DNA of 51,663 bases from an uncultured Bacteroidia bacterium (GCA_902794155.1 CADBGN010000021.1:1-51663), one strand, 5' to 3'. Shown: positions 9,561 through 18,577, numbered from the stretch's first letter. Notes: generated by a model not told the origin, from the sequence alone. A program made the numbers and translations.

Positions 9561-9568
9561 TATCTTTG
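9561..9568 (+). promoter_or_regulatory. TAnnTTTG -7 element for the 9587 gene
   Basis: TATCTTTG, 18 bases before the ATG at 9587, giving a leader of about 12-14 nt. Confidence 0.5.
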
Positions 9569-9586
9569 CTGCAAATTGTAACAATT

Positions 9587-9873
9587 ATGTCCATATTAGT
9601 CTTTCTTTTCGGATTGTTGGCGGGCTGTCTTTTGGCAGTCATCGTCGGTTTGATTGGCTCACATCGCCGCATCGGTTTCGGTTGGGCCTTCCTGCTTTCA
9701 GTAGTGGCCTTATTGTGACATTGTGTACGCCCAAGTTGGAAACCAAAGACCGCAAATGGGGCTGTCTGGGTACGCTGATCGGCATTGTGATGTTGGTGCT
9801 TCTCGTTGTGTTGGTGCTCATGTTGTTGCCTGACTTGTACGAACAATTGCAGTCGTGGTTCCAATCCTTGTAA
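9587..9873 (+). pseudogene. Small two-helix membrane protein, broken by an internal gap
   Basis: From the ATG at 9587, one frame encodes MSILVFLFGLLAGCLLAVIV and continues through GSHRRIGFGWAFLLS, stopping at 9718 after 43 codons. A second frame picks up at about 9704 with GLIVTLCTPKLE and a second hydrophobic helix (about 9776-9832), ending at 9873. The two halves together resemble a common small Bacteroidota membrane protein of unknown function, in which FLLS is followed by a few residues and then GLIVTL. A few codons appear to be missing and the frame is shifted; the total length of 287 nt is not a multiple of three. Either a real lesion or an assembly error. The longer reading that starts at 9484 inside the tex promoter is not credible. 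Confidence 0.6.
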
Positions 9874-9877
9874 TGAT

Positions 9878-10513
9878 ATGATTAAAAACCTCATCTTCGA
9901 CTACGGCGGTGTGCTCCTCGACTGGAACCCGCATTATCTCTATGACCCTTATTTCGGTGATGTGGACAAGGCCGAGTGGTTCCTAACGCACATCTGCACC
10001 TACGAGTGGAATGCCCAGCACGACAACGGTAAACCCATTGCGGAAGGCACGGCGGAACTCATCGCCGAGCACCCCGAATGGAAGAAGGAAATCGAGCTGT
10101 ATTACGGTGAGTTCATGAAAATGATGGGCGGACAGATTCCAGGCATGGAGGAATACATCAAGGAACTGAAAGCCAAAGGCTTCCGTGTGTTTGGACTGTC
10201 CAATTGGTCGGAGGAGACCTTCGCCTTGGTGCGGCCGGTTTATCCCGTCCTCAACCTCATGGAGGATATGGTGATTTCAGGCATCGAGCGGGTGATGAAG
10301 CCCGACCCGACGATTTTCCAACTGGCCTTGCAGCGCTTCGGCATCAAGGCCGAGGAGACAGTTTTCATTGATGACAACCCGAATAATGTTGCTGCCGCGA
10401 ATGCTTTGGGAATCACGGGGATACTGTTTGAGTGGAAGGAACAGCTAGAAAGGGATTTAACTGCGTTGAATACTTCGTATTTGCTTCGCAAAGAAATATG
10501 TCAAAAATCATAA
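9878..10513 (+). CDS. HAD-IA family phosphatase
   Basis: A 211-aa cytoplasmic HAD hydrolase. The start is the ATG at 9878, four bases after the preceding stop, because the protein then begins with motif I (MIKNLIFDYGGVLLDW, nucleophile Asp8). Motif II is LSNWSEE (about 108-114), the motif III lysine is in KPDPTIF (about 142), and motif IV is FIDDNPNNV (about 164). The cap is a helical C1 type. It resembles YihX-like sugar-phosphate phosphatases, but the substrate cannot be read from sequence. Probably cotranscribed with the broken small membrane protein gene upstream. Confidence 0.88.
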   Translation: MIKNLIFDYGGVLLDWNPHYLYDPYFGDVDKAEWFLTHICTYEWNAQHDNGKPIAEGTAELIAEHPEWKKEIELYYGEFMKMMGGQIPGMEEYIKELKAKGFRVFGLSNWSEETFALVRPVYPVLNLMEDMVISGIERVMKPDPTIFQLALQRFGIKAEETVFIDDNPNNVAAANALGITGILFEWKEQLERDLTALNTSYLLRKEICQKS

Positions 10514-10540
10514 TTAAAATCGTTCAAAATCAATATATTA

Positions 10541-11791
10541 ATGAGAAATATTGCTGTGAAATATGTTATACTTTCTTTATTCCTAGTCGCTTTGGCAGGG
10601 AACGCCTTTGGGCAGGAAACTGGATGGGAATTCGATCATTTGCAAGGAAAGGTGAAAACATTTGCTGAGTATGATTATGAATTTGATATTAGCGATTCCA
10701 TCAACCACGATGAATTTATGAGAAGGTTTTATCTCTGCGGATTTGATGTGGATAAAATGCTCCGTTTTGCTGACAGTATCAGAACAGAAAAAGACTCTTA
10801 TTACCATACTAGTAGTGAATACGACTCATTGGGACAATTCACGAAGTTGCATGATAGCCATTATATAAATGAATATGATGATTATGGACATATATTGAAT
10901 AGGAGAATTGTGGTAGAGAATGAGCCTATAGACACCATTTTTTTTGAGTATGACGAAGTTGGTCGGCTTGTGAAAAGAAAATATCAGAATCGTATACATC
11001 AATGGCGATATGATTTGGATAGTCGTCTTTTGGAATACATATACAAGGATACTGAAATGGATTCGGTTCTTATCCTTGAAAAATATGACTATGACAAGGA
11101 AGGTGTTTTAAAGAAGAAAGAGAGTTTTGATAACAGGAAGGAAGGTAACAGAAGTGTATATTGCGAATACGACTCAAAAGGGAATGTCATTTTTGAACGA
11201 ACGGAAAACTGCTCTGGAGGTATTGTCAAAGCAAAAACAAAATACAAATACGATAAGAATGACAGCATTGTAAAAGAAACTTGTTGGGAAACCAGATGGT
11301 ACAAAATGCCCAAATATAAGGATGAGGTTTGGCAAGAGATAGATTCGGCAGGTCATTTGATTGATTATTCAAACTACATTGTAGAGTACAATGAATATAA
11401 AACGAAGTCGAAGTCGGTAAGAACAATTTCTCGTGATGAGAAGGGAACTCCTATTGAAGAAATCTATGAGATTAAGAATAATAAGAAAGGTACTGAACCA
11501 AGCATTGTAAAAACACGGTATGATGAATTGGGTAGGATGGTTGAAGAAACACGAATAAACAGTCCGTATTCGGGATGTCTTATAAAGGTTTTCAGGTATT
11601 ATGAAGACAGGGAATGCTTGACATATTACGCCACTTATAATGGCGATGATGAAGAAAGTGCTGCTTTTTCTCATGAAAGCCTGTTTTTCTACGACGAAAG
11701 AGGCAATTGTATAGCACACATACAATGGATGCCAGAAACCCAGAATTCTGAATATTATTTTGAGGTGTATCGGTATGAGTATTACGAGTAA
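10541..11791 (+). CDS. Secreted protein with YD/RHS-like repeats, function unknown
   Basis: A 416-aa protein with a signal peptide (1-23, ending NAFGQ). The mature part is built from irregular repeats with the pattern YEYDxxGxxxxxxxY, for example CEYDSKGNVIFERTE, FFEYDEVGRLVKRKYQ and TRYDELGRMVEETR. This is the YD (RHS-like) strand repeat seen in secreted shells and in many stand-alone Bacteroidota surface proteins. There is no RHS core-cleavage motif or toxin tip. Codon use is visibly more AT-rich than in the flanking HAD and nnr genes, which suggests separate acquisition. Probably envelope or periplasmic; no function is proposed. Confidence 0.65.
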   Translation: MRNIAVKYVILSLFLVALAGNAFGQETGWEFDHLQGKVKTFAEYDYEFDISDSINHDEFMRRFYLCGFDVDKMLRFADSIRTEKDSYYHTSSEYDSLGQFTKLHDSHYINEYDDYGHILNRRIVVENEPIDTIFFEYDEVGRLVKRKYQNRIHQWRYDLDSRLLEYIYKDTEMDSVLILEKYDYDKEGVLKKKESFDNRKEGNRSVYCEYDSKGNVIFERTENCSGGIVKAKTKYKYDKNDSIVKETCWETRWYKMPKYKDEVWQEIDSAGHLIDYSNYIVEYNEYKTKSKSVRTISRDEKGTPIEEIYEIKNNKKGTEPSIVKTRYDELGRMVEETRINSPYSGCLIKVFRYYEDRECLTYYATYNGDDEESAAFSHESLFFYDERGNCIAHIQWMPETQNSEYYFEVYRYEYYE

Positions 11792-11796
11792 ACTTG

Positions 11797-11804
11797 TATT
11801 TTTG
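11797..11804 (+). promoter_or_regulatory. TAnnTTTG -7 element for nnr
   Basis: TATTTTTG, 52 bases before the nnr ATG, in the 64-bp gap after the YD-repeat gene. Confidence 0.45.
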
Positions 11805-11855
11805 AATGATTTTTGAAAGATTTCTACACGAAGTGTATCCCATAGATCAATTAAC

Positions 11856-13364
11856 ATGAAAATCCTCTCAGTAGAACAAATAAGAGAAGCCGACCGCTAC
11901 ACCATTGAGAACGAACCCATTGAGTCCGTCGACCTAATGGAACGCGCCGCCACCAAGGTCTTCGAGTGGCTCTATCGCCGCACGCCGCGCAACAAGACCA
12001 TCAAGATCTTCTGCGGCATGGGCAACAACGGCGGCGACGGCCTCGTGGTGGCCCGACTGCTCAACGAGCAAGAGATTGTCCCGCAGGTGTTTATGGTGCG
12101 CTACTCCGACCGCATGAGCCACGACTGCGAGGTGAACTACTACCGCCTCGTAAACGAGACCAAGATGCCGATGTTCGACATTCTCACCGAAGACGACTTC
12201 CCGAAAGTCGATGCCAACGACGTGGTGGTCGACGCCATCTTCGGTTCGGGTCTCAACCGTCCGCCGCAGGGCATGACCGCCGACCTGATTGCCTACCTCA
12301 ACCAAAGCAAGGCCATCCGTGTGGCCATTGACATCCCTTCGGGCCTTTTCGCCGACGAGCCCAGTGCCTTGGGCTTCATCTTCAAGGCTGACTACACGCT
12401 GACCTTCCAAAACCCCAAGTTGGCTTTCCTGTTGCCCGAAAACGACCCGTATGTGGGTCGCTTCGAGGTCTTGGACATTGGTCTGCACCCGCGCTATTTG
12501 GAAGAGGTAGAGACCAACAACCTGCTGACCGTCAAGGCGATGGTGAAGCCGATTTTGCACAACCGAACGAAATACTCCCACAAAGGCACCTACGGTCATG
12601 CGTTGCTTATCGCAGGCTCGGAAGGCAAGACCGGCGCGGCTTTGCTGGGCGCGAAAGCCTGTCTGCGCACAGGTGTCGGCCTGTTGAGTGTCCACCTGCC
12701 CAAGGTGGCGCAATTGCCTTTGCAAACCTCCATCCCTGAGGCGATGATTGACGGCGACGACTCCGAAACTTGCTTCTCGACATTCGGACATCTGGATGCT
12801 TATACCGCAGTGGGCGTAGGTCCAGGCTTGGGCAAGGCTGATGACACCGTCCGTGCCTTGAAACGCCTGATTCAAGAGGTGCAGGTGCCGCTTGTCATGG
12901 ATGCCGACGCCTTGAACATCCTCTCCGACAACCCGACTTGGCTGCCGTTCCTGCCCGCCAAGACGATATTGACGCCGCATCCGAAGGAGTTTGAGCGCTT
13001 GGTAGGGAAGTCTTCGACCTCGTTCGAGCGGCTTGAGAAACAAAGGGAACTGGCCACCAAATACAACCTCGTTGTCATCGTGAAAGGCGCGCACACCACC
13101 GTCGCGATGCCCAACGGTACCATTTTCTTCAACACCACGGGCAATCCTGGTATGGCCACGGCGGGCAGCGGCGATGTGCTGACGGGCATCATTCTCTCAC
13201 TTTTGGCGCAACGCTATTCATCTGAAGAAGCTGCTGTGTTGGGTGTGTATCTTCATGGCCTTGCTGGCGACCTCGCTGCCGACGAGATAGGGCAGGAGGC
13301 TTTGATCGCTTCTGATATCACGGAGCATCTGGGGAAGGCATACGCTGCGCTTCACGCGAAGTAA
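11856..13364 (+). CDS. nnr: Bifunctional NAD(P)H-hydrate epimerase / ADP-dependent dehydratase
   Basis: A 502-aa fusion that repairs damaged NAD(P)H. The N-terminal YjeF_N epimerase domain (about 1-215) has the GNNGGDGLVVARLL motif near residue 53 and DAIFGSGLNRPP near 126. The C-terminal ribokinase-like dehydratase (about 225-500) has GSEGKTGAALLGA (about 251), MDADALN (about 346), TPHPKEFERLVG (about 368), and the catalytic ATAGSGDVLTGI near 433. Both halves appear complete and the length is normal. It has its own TAnnTTTG box and no co-directional partner immediately downstream. Confidence 0.95.
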   Translation: MKILSVEQIREADRYTIENEPIESVDLMERAATKVFEWLYRRTPRNKTIKIFCGMGNNGGDGLVVARLLNEQEIVPQVFMVRYSDRMSHDCEVNYYRLVNETKMPMFDILTEDDFPKVDANDVVVDAIFGSGLNRPPQGMTADLIAYLNQSKAIRVAIDIPSGLFADEPSALGFIFKADYTLTFQNPKLAFLLPENDPYVGRFEVLDIGLHPRYLEEVETNNLLTVKAMVKPILHNRTKYSHKGTYGHALLIAGSEGKTGAALLGAKACLRTGVGLLSVHLPKVAQLPLQTSIPEAMIDGDDSETCFSTFGHLDAYTAVGVGPGLGKADDTVRALKRLIQEVQVPLVMDADALNILSDNPTWLPFLPAKTILTPHPKEFERLVGKSSTSFERLEKQRELATKYNLVVIVKGAHTTVAMPNGTIFFNTTGNPGMATAGSGDVLTGIILSLLAQRYSSEEAAVLGVYLHGLAGDLAADEIGQEALIASDITEHLGKAYAALHAK

Positions 13365-13512
13365 TTTTTTTCCACGCAGAATCCACAGAACTCGCAGAAC
13401 CTGCCGGACACGATTGCCTCACGCAGAATGCGCAGAACTCGCTGAACTTTTCGGACGCAAACTTGTCGTCGCTTTGCGATTCATATAGTTCTGCGAATTC
13501 TGCGTGGAAATT
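13364..13512. repeat. Palindromic intergenic repeat of 9-nt words
   Basis: The left arm (13364-13398) and right arm (about 13488-13512) are near reverse complements. Inside, degenerate 9-nt words recur in register: CACGCAGAA, TCCACAGAA, CTCGCAGAA, and again at 13420-13447. The element fills most of the 187-bp gap between the convergent nnr and T9SS cargo genes. No coding frame in it is credible. Confidence 0.65.
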
Positions 13513-13551
13513 ACACGTCACTTAGAGCAAACTGTTTATTTTGGAGAAGAG

Positions 13552-15996
13552 CTATTTGACGACCACCTTTTGGATTACAGTGCCTTCCTTTCCGTTGGCT
13601 ACAAAGAAATAGATGCCATTCCGGCTACTGAGGTTGTACTGTATGGGCTTGTGTTCATTGTCGTTGTAGATCACAAAGTTGTCCAACAAAACGCCCATCA
13701 TATCATACACTTTGACATCCACTTTGCCTTCCATGTTTTCAAAATGTAGCTCCATGGTACCATTGTTGGGATTTGGGACGATGTCGAAGGTACACTTTGC
13801 GGTATCTTGTTCATCGATACCGAAGAAAGACGACTTGAGGTAAAACCTTTTCGTAATGCTGTATGGTTCGCATTGATTGTTGTACACAGTGCATTCTAGC
13901 TTTGCAGGCAAATCGTCGTGTTCTGCGACATAAACCCTGCAATATCGTCTTTCAGATTCGTTCTGATATTCGGCAGGATTCGGCTCTATCTGCCACGACT
14001 GTTTGTTGATATGCCAAACACACGAGTCCCAATCGTCTATATGGCCATACTCATCCTCCACGAAGAAGTCGTATTGGAACGAGAAGAACTCCGTGTTGGT
14101 GATGACGGCAAGAGTGTCACCATCTTTGTAGAAGTCGTCCTCCGCGTAGGCAATGCGTGGCGCAGGGGTGTAATAAACAGTAAGGTTCAAGTCTACAATG
14201 CTGTCGCATCCATCCAATGTCTGGCCATCATATATATAATGACCTGATTTGGTTAAGATGCCGTCTATAGCTGACGGCCATGGATAACTGTCGCACACCG
14301 TATCATTTAAATATGTGTTGTAGCTGTCTACGAATGTCAAGTCAAGAACATAGATTTCTTTGCATCCAGCATACCCCACTATTGTATCGTAATAAACGCC
14401 ACTATTGGCGCAGTTTTGGCCATGCCATGTGAAAGCAACGCAAGTGACCGCAGTTGTGTCGGTTCGTGATTCATGGCCTAGGGTCAGGTTCAGTACAAAA
14501 GTGCTGTCGCATGCTCCAGGGACCTGGACAAAATCGGTGTAGGTTCCGCTTTCCGTGTAGGTGGTTCCACGCCAAAGATAGCTGTTGCATTCTGTCACAT
14601 CTTCTTCAGAGCTAAAGCTGCCACTGAGGTCAAGGTTCAATATCAACAGGCTATCGCAATCGTTAACATTATGTTCCAAATAGGTGTAAACTCCAGATTC
14701 TGTATAGGTCTCGCCATACCATTCGTATTCATCACAAGCTGAGATGTTAAGGTAAGTCGTGTCAACGGGGTTGATGGTCAAATGAAGATACAACGTGCTG
14801 TCGCAGGCTCCAGAGGTGGGGATGGAGTAGGTGTATGTGCCGCTCTCCGTGTAGTGGTTTCCATACCAATCATAGCTCCCACATGCAGTGGCGTAGCTTT
14901 CGGAAGAAGGTGACCTGACTTCTATCACTTTAGTAAGAAACAGCGAATCCATATCCCTATGAGGATTGTGAAGCACATTGGTCACAGTGTAAAAACCGTC
15001 GGCGTTATAGTCGTGTGTGACATGCTCCCCATGTGCCGATGTGCCATCGCCGAAATGCCATGTCACATCATCGTAATGCCAGTTGGTCATTGTGCTAAAT
15101 TCTATCTCTTGATTGGCGCAGAAATAATGGTTGTCAGGGATTTCCGTGTAATCCCAATCGTCGATGGTCATACTATAAGTGAAGTTGGTGGAAAAACTAT
15201 GAGCCTCCAGGAACACACCTGAATCCACCAATTCATCACCTACGTCACCAATGGCCATCTTGATATGGTAATTCGACATTGGGACGACATTGAAACTCAC
15301 TTCCAGCAAGGTTGTAAACCCGTCAAACTGGATGGTGGCACCTCCCGCATTGTTGATGTAATAATCTGAATTGTGGTTCAAATTCACATTATTAATGCTG
15401 ACAGCCTCTGTCGTTCCAGGTATCAGTGCCATGTTCTGATGATTGTAATTTCCTCCTGCAGGATTGGCACCATCCACGAAAAAGCCAAATACGTCATTGT
15501 AATCCATGCCTACATATTCCATATATTCTTCAGAACCGAATACAAAACTGAAAGACACCGTCTCATCCCAAGGAACAAAATCAAACTCTAGTACTGCAAC
15601 ATCGTTTGTAGAACCAGATGCAATGGAGGCCAAGTCGCTATCATAATAGTTTCCACAAGAAGTTACGACACGGGCTTCTTCAAGATTGTTGGGGCCAACA
15701 GCGACACTCACACCTCCTGAGGCAAGGATAAGGCCAGACCTCATACCTATGTTGGTAGGTGTGCTACCAGTATCAAATATACCAATATTGTTGCAGTTGA
15801 TGACACCAGAGGAGCCGTTGAATCTGGCATTGGAAACGGTTACGCCATCATCCAAAAGAATGTTTCTGACCAACGAGTCTGCATTCCAATTATTTAAATC
15901 AACGGCTTCTGTCACAATAAGTTGGGCATGAAGTTTTCCCATGCCTACCATGCTCAGAAGCAGACTGATAAGGAGTAGTGTATATTGTCTTTTCAC
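13552..15996 (-). CDS. T9SS cargo protein with choice-of-anchor L and PKD domains
   Basis: An 814-aa secreted surface protein. I chose the GTG at 15996: it starts a clean signal peptide (VKRQYTLLLISLLLSMVG ... LHAQ), while the longer TTG start at 16023 lies inside the TATTTTTG promoter. The N-terminal part (about 20-270) is a choice-of-anchor L-type beta domain, with FGSEEYMEYV and DVFGFFVDG. A PKD domain follows (VTWHFGDGTSAHGEHVTHDY). Next are at least five repeats of about 40-50 residues of the form CxxYxWxGxxYTxSGxYT ... CDSxxxLxLxL. The C-terminal type A sorting domain contains FDIVPNPNNG and NLSSRNGIYFF and ends KVVVK. It implies a functional type IX secretion system elsewhere in the genome. 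Likely an adhesin or surface-layer component; ligand unknown. Confidence 0.85.
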   Translation of the reverse strand: MKRQYTLLLISLLLSMVGMGKLHAQLIVTEAVDLNNWNADSLVRNILLDDGVTVSNARFNGSSGVINCNNIGIFDTGSTPTNIGMRSGLILASGGVSVAVGPNNLEEARVVTSCGNYYDSDLASIASGSTNDVAVLEFDFVPWDETVSFSFVFGSEEYMEYVGMDYNDVFGFFVDGANPAGGNYNHQNMALIPGTTEAVSINNVNLNHNSDYYINNAGGATIQFDGFTTLLEVSFNVVPMSNYHIKMAIGDVGDELVDSGVFLEAHSFSTNFTYSMTIDDWDYTEIPDNHYFCANQEIEFSTMTNWHYDDVTWHFGDGTSAHGEHVTHDYNADGFYTVTNVLHNPHRDMDSLFLTKVIEVRSPSSESYATACGSYDWYGNHYTESGTYTYSIPTSGACDSTLYLHLTINPVDTTYLNISACDEYEWYGETYTESGVYTYLEHNVNDCDSLLILNLDLSGSFSSEEDVTECNSYLWRGTTYTESGTYTDFVQVPGACDSTFVLNLTLGHESRTDTTAVTCVAFTWHGQNCANSGVYYDTIVGYAGCKEIYVLDLTFVDSYNTYLNDTVCDSYPWPSAIDGILTKSGHYIYDGQTLDGCDSIVDLNLTVYYTPAPRIAYAEDDFYKDGDTLAVITNTEFFSFQYDFFVEDEYGHIDDWDSCVWHINKQSWQIEPNPAEYQNESERRYCRVYVAEHDDLPAKLECTVYNNQCEPYSITKRFYLKSSFFGIDEQDTAKCTFDIVPNPNNGTMELHFENMEGKVDVKVYDMMGVLLDNFVIYNDNEHKPIQYNLSSRNGIYFFVANGKEGTVIQKVVVK

Positions 15997-16020
15997 GTAT
16001 TTGTTTTTTTGAGTCAGTGG

Positions 16021-16028
16021 CAAAAATA
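16021..16028 (-). promoter_or_regulatory. TAnnTTTG -7 element for the T9SS cargo gene
   Basis: Minus-strand TATTTTTG, 24 bases before the GTG at 15996. It rules out the apparent TTG start at 16021-16023, which is part of the box. Confidence 0.55.
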
Positions 16029-16120
16029 CGTATTTTTTGAGATAGAAGGAAAAAAGGCTTGAAAAACAGAATAAATATTTTTTGATCGTATATTCGACGT
16101 TAAGTAACTTATAAGCTTCT

Positions 16121-16197
16121 TAGCTGTAAGCTATCAGCCGTCAGCTATCAGCTTGGTAGCATTAAGGCTGACTGCTGATGGCTGATTGCTGACGGCC
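16121..16197. repeat. Palindromic heptad repeat (GCTGATx words)
   Basis: The left arm (16121-16154) repeats AGCTATC/AGCCGTC-type words and the right arm (16166-16197) repeats GCTGACT/GCTGATG-type words, each with a period of 7 nt. The two arms are near reverse complements, so the element can form a long imperfect hairpin. It lies in the 251-bp gene-free gap between the divergent T9SS cargo and MATE genes. Confidence 0.65.
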
Positions 16198-16262
16198 AAA
16201 TTCGTAAACTAGTATTTAAACAATACTATGTGTTTCTTTGCGATGCAAATCCATAAATTGCC

Positions 16263-16270
16263 TAATTTTG
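16263..16270 (+). promoter_or_regulatory. TAnnTTTG -7 element abutting the MATE start
   Basis: TAATTTTG ends only four bases before the ATG at 16275. At usual spacing, transcription would start at or within a base or two of the ATG, which suggests a leaderless mRNA. Confidence 0.4.
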
Positions 16271-16274
16271 CAGC

Positions 16275-17541
16275 ATGATTAAAACCACCGTTTCGAACCG
16301 CGAGATCTGGCGCATCGCTTACCCCATCATGCTGGGTAACTTGGCGCAGACCATCATCACCTTCACTGACACTGCATTCTTGGGTCACCTTGGCACTATC
16401 GAGCTGAGCGCCTCCATGATGGCAGGCTTGTATTATTTTGTCTTCACCACCTTGGCGATGGGTTTTGCTATCGGCATACAAATTTTCATCGCGCGGCGGT
16501 ATGGTGAGGGCAACTTCAGCAAGATTGGCGTGGTGTTTCAGCATGGAGCCTTGTTTGTGCTGGGGTTGGGGCTTTTGCTGTTCAGCATACTGTTCTTCTT
16601 CAGCCATAGGCTGTTGCATGTCATCATCGAGTCGGAAAATATCTATGGAGCGGCTAACGAATATTTGAAATTCAGGCAGTTCGGCATTATGTTCGTGGTG
16701 TTCAACTTCCTGTTCCGCTCCTTCTATGTCGGCATCAGCAGCACCCAAGTCATCACCTTCTCGACCATCATCATGGCGGTGGTCAACATTTTCTTCGACT
16801 GGGCTTTGATTTTCGGCCATGTGGGTTTGCCAGAGATGGGCATCGGCGGCGCGGCTTTGGCTTCGCTGTTGGCTGAAATCACGGCGTTGGCACAAATGGC
16901 AGCCCGCTTTGATGGGCGACATCCTCAAGGTGGCCTTTCCAAGCATGATCCAGCGCCTGTTCTCGTTCGGTGCCTGGTTCATCTTCTTTGTCATGATCGA
17001 GAAGATGGGAGAGACCGCCATCGGCGTTTCATCGGTAGTTCGTAGCACCTATATGATTCTCATCATCCCGGGCATCGCCTTTGCCTCGACTGCCAACACT
17101 CTGACCAGCCGCATCATCGGTGAGGGCAAGAGCAACGAGGTGATGGCAAGTGTTTGGAAAGTGGTGAAGAACAGTTTCTTATGCTCTTTGGTGTTGGTTG
17201 TTGTTGTGGCCATCATTCCGCAGCTGGTTCTTCAAATCTACACCGAAGATCTGGCTTTGGCGCAGGCGGCTATCCCTTCGGTTTATGTGATTTGTGTCGC
17301 CACCTTGTTGGGTGCCTTCTCCATGACCTTCTTTGAGGCTGTCTCGGGCACGGGCAACACTACGGCGGCCATGGCCTTGGAGTTCGGCATCCTCATCATC
17401 TACATCATCTATGTCTTCCTGATGTCGAAGACCTCCACCATCGCCGGCGTTTGGACCGCCGAGTGGGTCTACAACATCCTCATCGGTCTGATCTCGCTGG
17501 TGTATATTTGGAAGGCGGACTGGGGGAGGAAGCGGATTTGA
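16275..17541 (+). pseudogene. MATE family efflux transporter, interrupted by an out-of-frame gap
   Basis: The first frame (16275 to about 16895) encodes the N-terminal half of a MATE transporter: MIKTTVSNREIWRIAYPIML, TAFLGHLG and about six membrane helices up to LLAEITALA. The second frame (from about 16906 to 17541) resumes with GDILKVAFPSMIQRLFSFGA and six further helices. MATE proteins of this type are about 450 aa; the two parts sum to about 420, so 25-35 codons of the central cytoplasmic loop are missing and the remaining length (1267 nt) is not a multiple of three. Intact homologues export cations or drugs by H+ or Na+ antiport. As written the gene would give a truncated half-transporter. 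It may be an assembly deletion rather than a real null. Confidence 0.8.
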
Positions 17542-17551
17542 GGTTGGTTCA

Positions 17552-17780
17552 TGGAGGTTGAAACCTACTCTGATGCACTTTTGGCTTTATGCGGAGGTTG
17601 AAACCTCCGATGAGGTGAGGTTGCACTGACACTTTTAGACGGAGGTTGAAACCTCCGATGGGGTAGGGGCGTACCGCTGTTTTTTTTGCGGAGGTTGAAA
17701 CCTCCGATGTGGTAGGGGCGTACCGCTGTTTTTTTGCGGAGGTTGAAACCTCCGATGTGGTAGGGGCGTCCCTTCGGGAC
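17552..17780 (+). repeat. REP-like palindrome array, about 48-bp period
   Basis: This array occupies most of the 318-bp gap 17542-17859. Five copies of the palindrome GGAGGTTGAAACCTCC (the first degenerate, near 17553; then starting at about 17591, 17639, 17688 and 17736) are each followed by CGATG and, in the last three, by GGTAGGGGCGT. Copies 2-5 are spaced 48, 49 and 48 bp. The final copy carries a second hairpin, GTCCCTTCGGGAC. The same two-hairpin unit flanks the RAYT gene at 20456-20917, which makes that enzyme the likely partner. Confidence 0.8.
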
Positions 17781-17821
17781 TTTGCTTAATGTGAAATAGT
17801 GCGGTTTTTAGCTTGTTTATG

Positions 17822-17829
17822 TATCTTTG
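17822..17829 (+). promoter_or_regulatory. TAnnTTTG -7 element for the sirtuin gene
   Basis: TATCTTTG, 30 bases before the ATG at 17860. Confidence 0.5.
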
Positions 17830-17859
17830 CAAAATCTAATCACTTTTAATTACACTATT

Positions 17860-18567
17860 ATGCGGCAAAATCTTGTAGTCTTCACCGGCGCAGGCATCAG
17901 CGCCGAAAGCGGAATCCCTACATTTCGGGATGCTAATGGCATGTGGGGGAAATATGATGCCATGAAACTGGCTAGCGTGGAGGGTTTTGAGGAAGAGCCA
18001 CAGGCAGTGCTCGATTTCTACAATGCCCGTCGGAAAAACCTGTTGGAAGTGGAGCCGAACCATGCACATCGTGTTTTGGCGGACTTGGAAAAACAATATG
18101 ATGTGACCATCATCACCCAGAATGTGGATAATCTTCATGAAAGGGCGGGAAGTAGTAAGGTGCTGCATCTTCACGGCGAGTTGTGCAAGGTGACCTCATC
18201 GCGCAATCGCCTCGATCCAAATTGTATCAAGGAGTTTCCGCTTGATGTCCCTATTCGATTGGGTGACAAAGCTGCCGATGGTTCGCAACTGAGGCCTTAT
18301 ATCGTATGGTTCGGCGAGTATGTCGATGGTATGGAATTGGCAGAGTATTGGGTGCAACAAGCCGACATCTTTGTGGTCGTCGGCACTTCGCTGGTGGTGT
18401 ATCCAGCGGCTGGGTTGGTTGATTGTGCTCCGAGTGAGATTCTCAAGTTCCTGATTGACCCGAAGGACCTGAAAGGCGGCCTGCCGGCTGGATTCCAGCA
18501 TATCAAGGCGAAGGCAGTGGAAGGGGTGGATGAGTTGGTGGAGAAGATTGGAGGAAATGAAAAATAA
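17860..18567 (+). CDS. SIR2 family NAD-dependent protein deacylase
   Basis: A 235-aa sirtuin. The start is the ATG at 17860, which places the NAD-binding GAGISAESGIPTFRD at residues 10-24, as is usual. Other motifs are TQNVDNLHERAG (about 87-98), catalytic His in LHLHGE (about 104-109), RPYIVWFGE (about 146-154) and GTSLVVYPAAG (about 178-188). The four zinc-binding cysteines of CobB-type enzymes are absent from the small domain, as in many Bacteroidota members. It should remove acyl groups from lysines using NAD+. This single-domain form is the metabolic type; the only hint of defence is the neighbouring DUF262 gene. Confidence 0.9.
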   Translation: MRQNLVVFTGAGISAESGIPTFRDANGMWGKYDAMKLASVEGFEEEPQAVLDFYNARRKNLLEVEPNHAHRVLADLEKQYDVTIITQNVDNLHERAGSSKVLHLHGELCKVTSSRNRLDPNCIKEFPLDVPIRLGDKAADGSQLRPYIVWFGEYVDGMELAEYWVQQADIFVVVGTSLVVYPAAGLVDCAPSEILKFLIDPKDLKGGLPAGFQHIKAKAVEGVDELVEKIGGNEK

Positions 18568-18569
18568 TT

Positions 18570-18577
18570 TATTTTTG
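18570..18577 (+). promoter_or_regulatory. TAnnTTTG -7 element for the DUF262 gene
   Basis: TATTTTTG, directly after the sirtuin stop codon and 19 bases before the ATG at 18597. Confidence 0.5.

Noticed and set aside
9484-9873. 129-codon frame starting inside the tex 5' end
   Set aside because: Its first half is out of frame with the conserved small membrane protein and crosses two promoter boxes.
15997-16023. TTG start at 16023 for the T9SS cargo gene
   Set aside because: The TTG is part of the TATTTTTG promoter box and the extra residues spoil the signal peptide; the GTG at 15996 fits better.
17552-17780. Regular palindromic repeats resembling a short CRISPR array
   Set aside because: The sequences between repeats are themselves nearly identical, the unit recurs singly near the RAYT gene, and there are no cas genes.
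17635-17832. 65-codon minus-strand frame in the REP array
   Set aside because: Its repeats (PLPHRRFQPPQK) are only the translation of the palindromic array.
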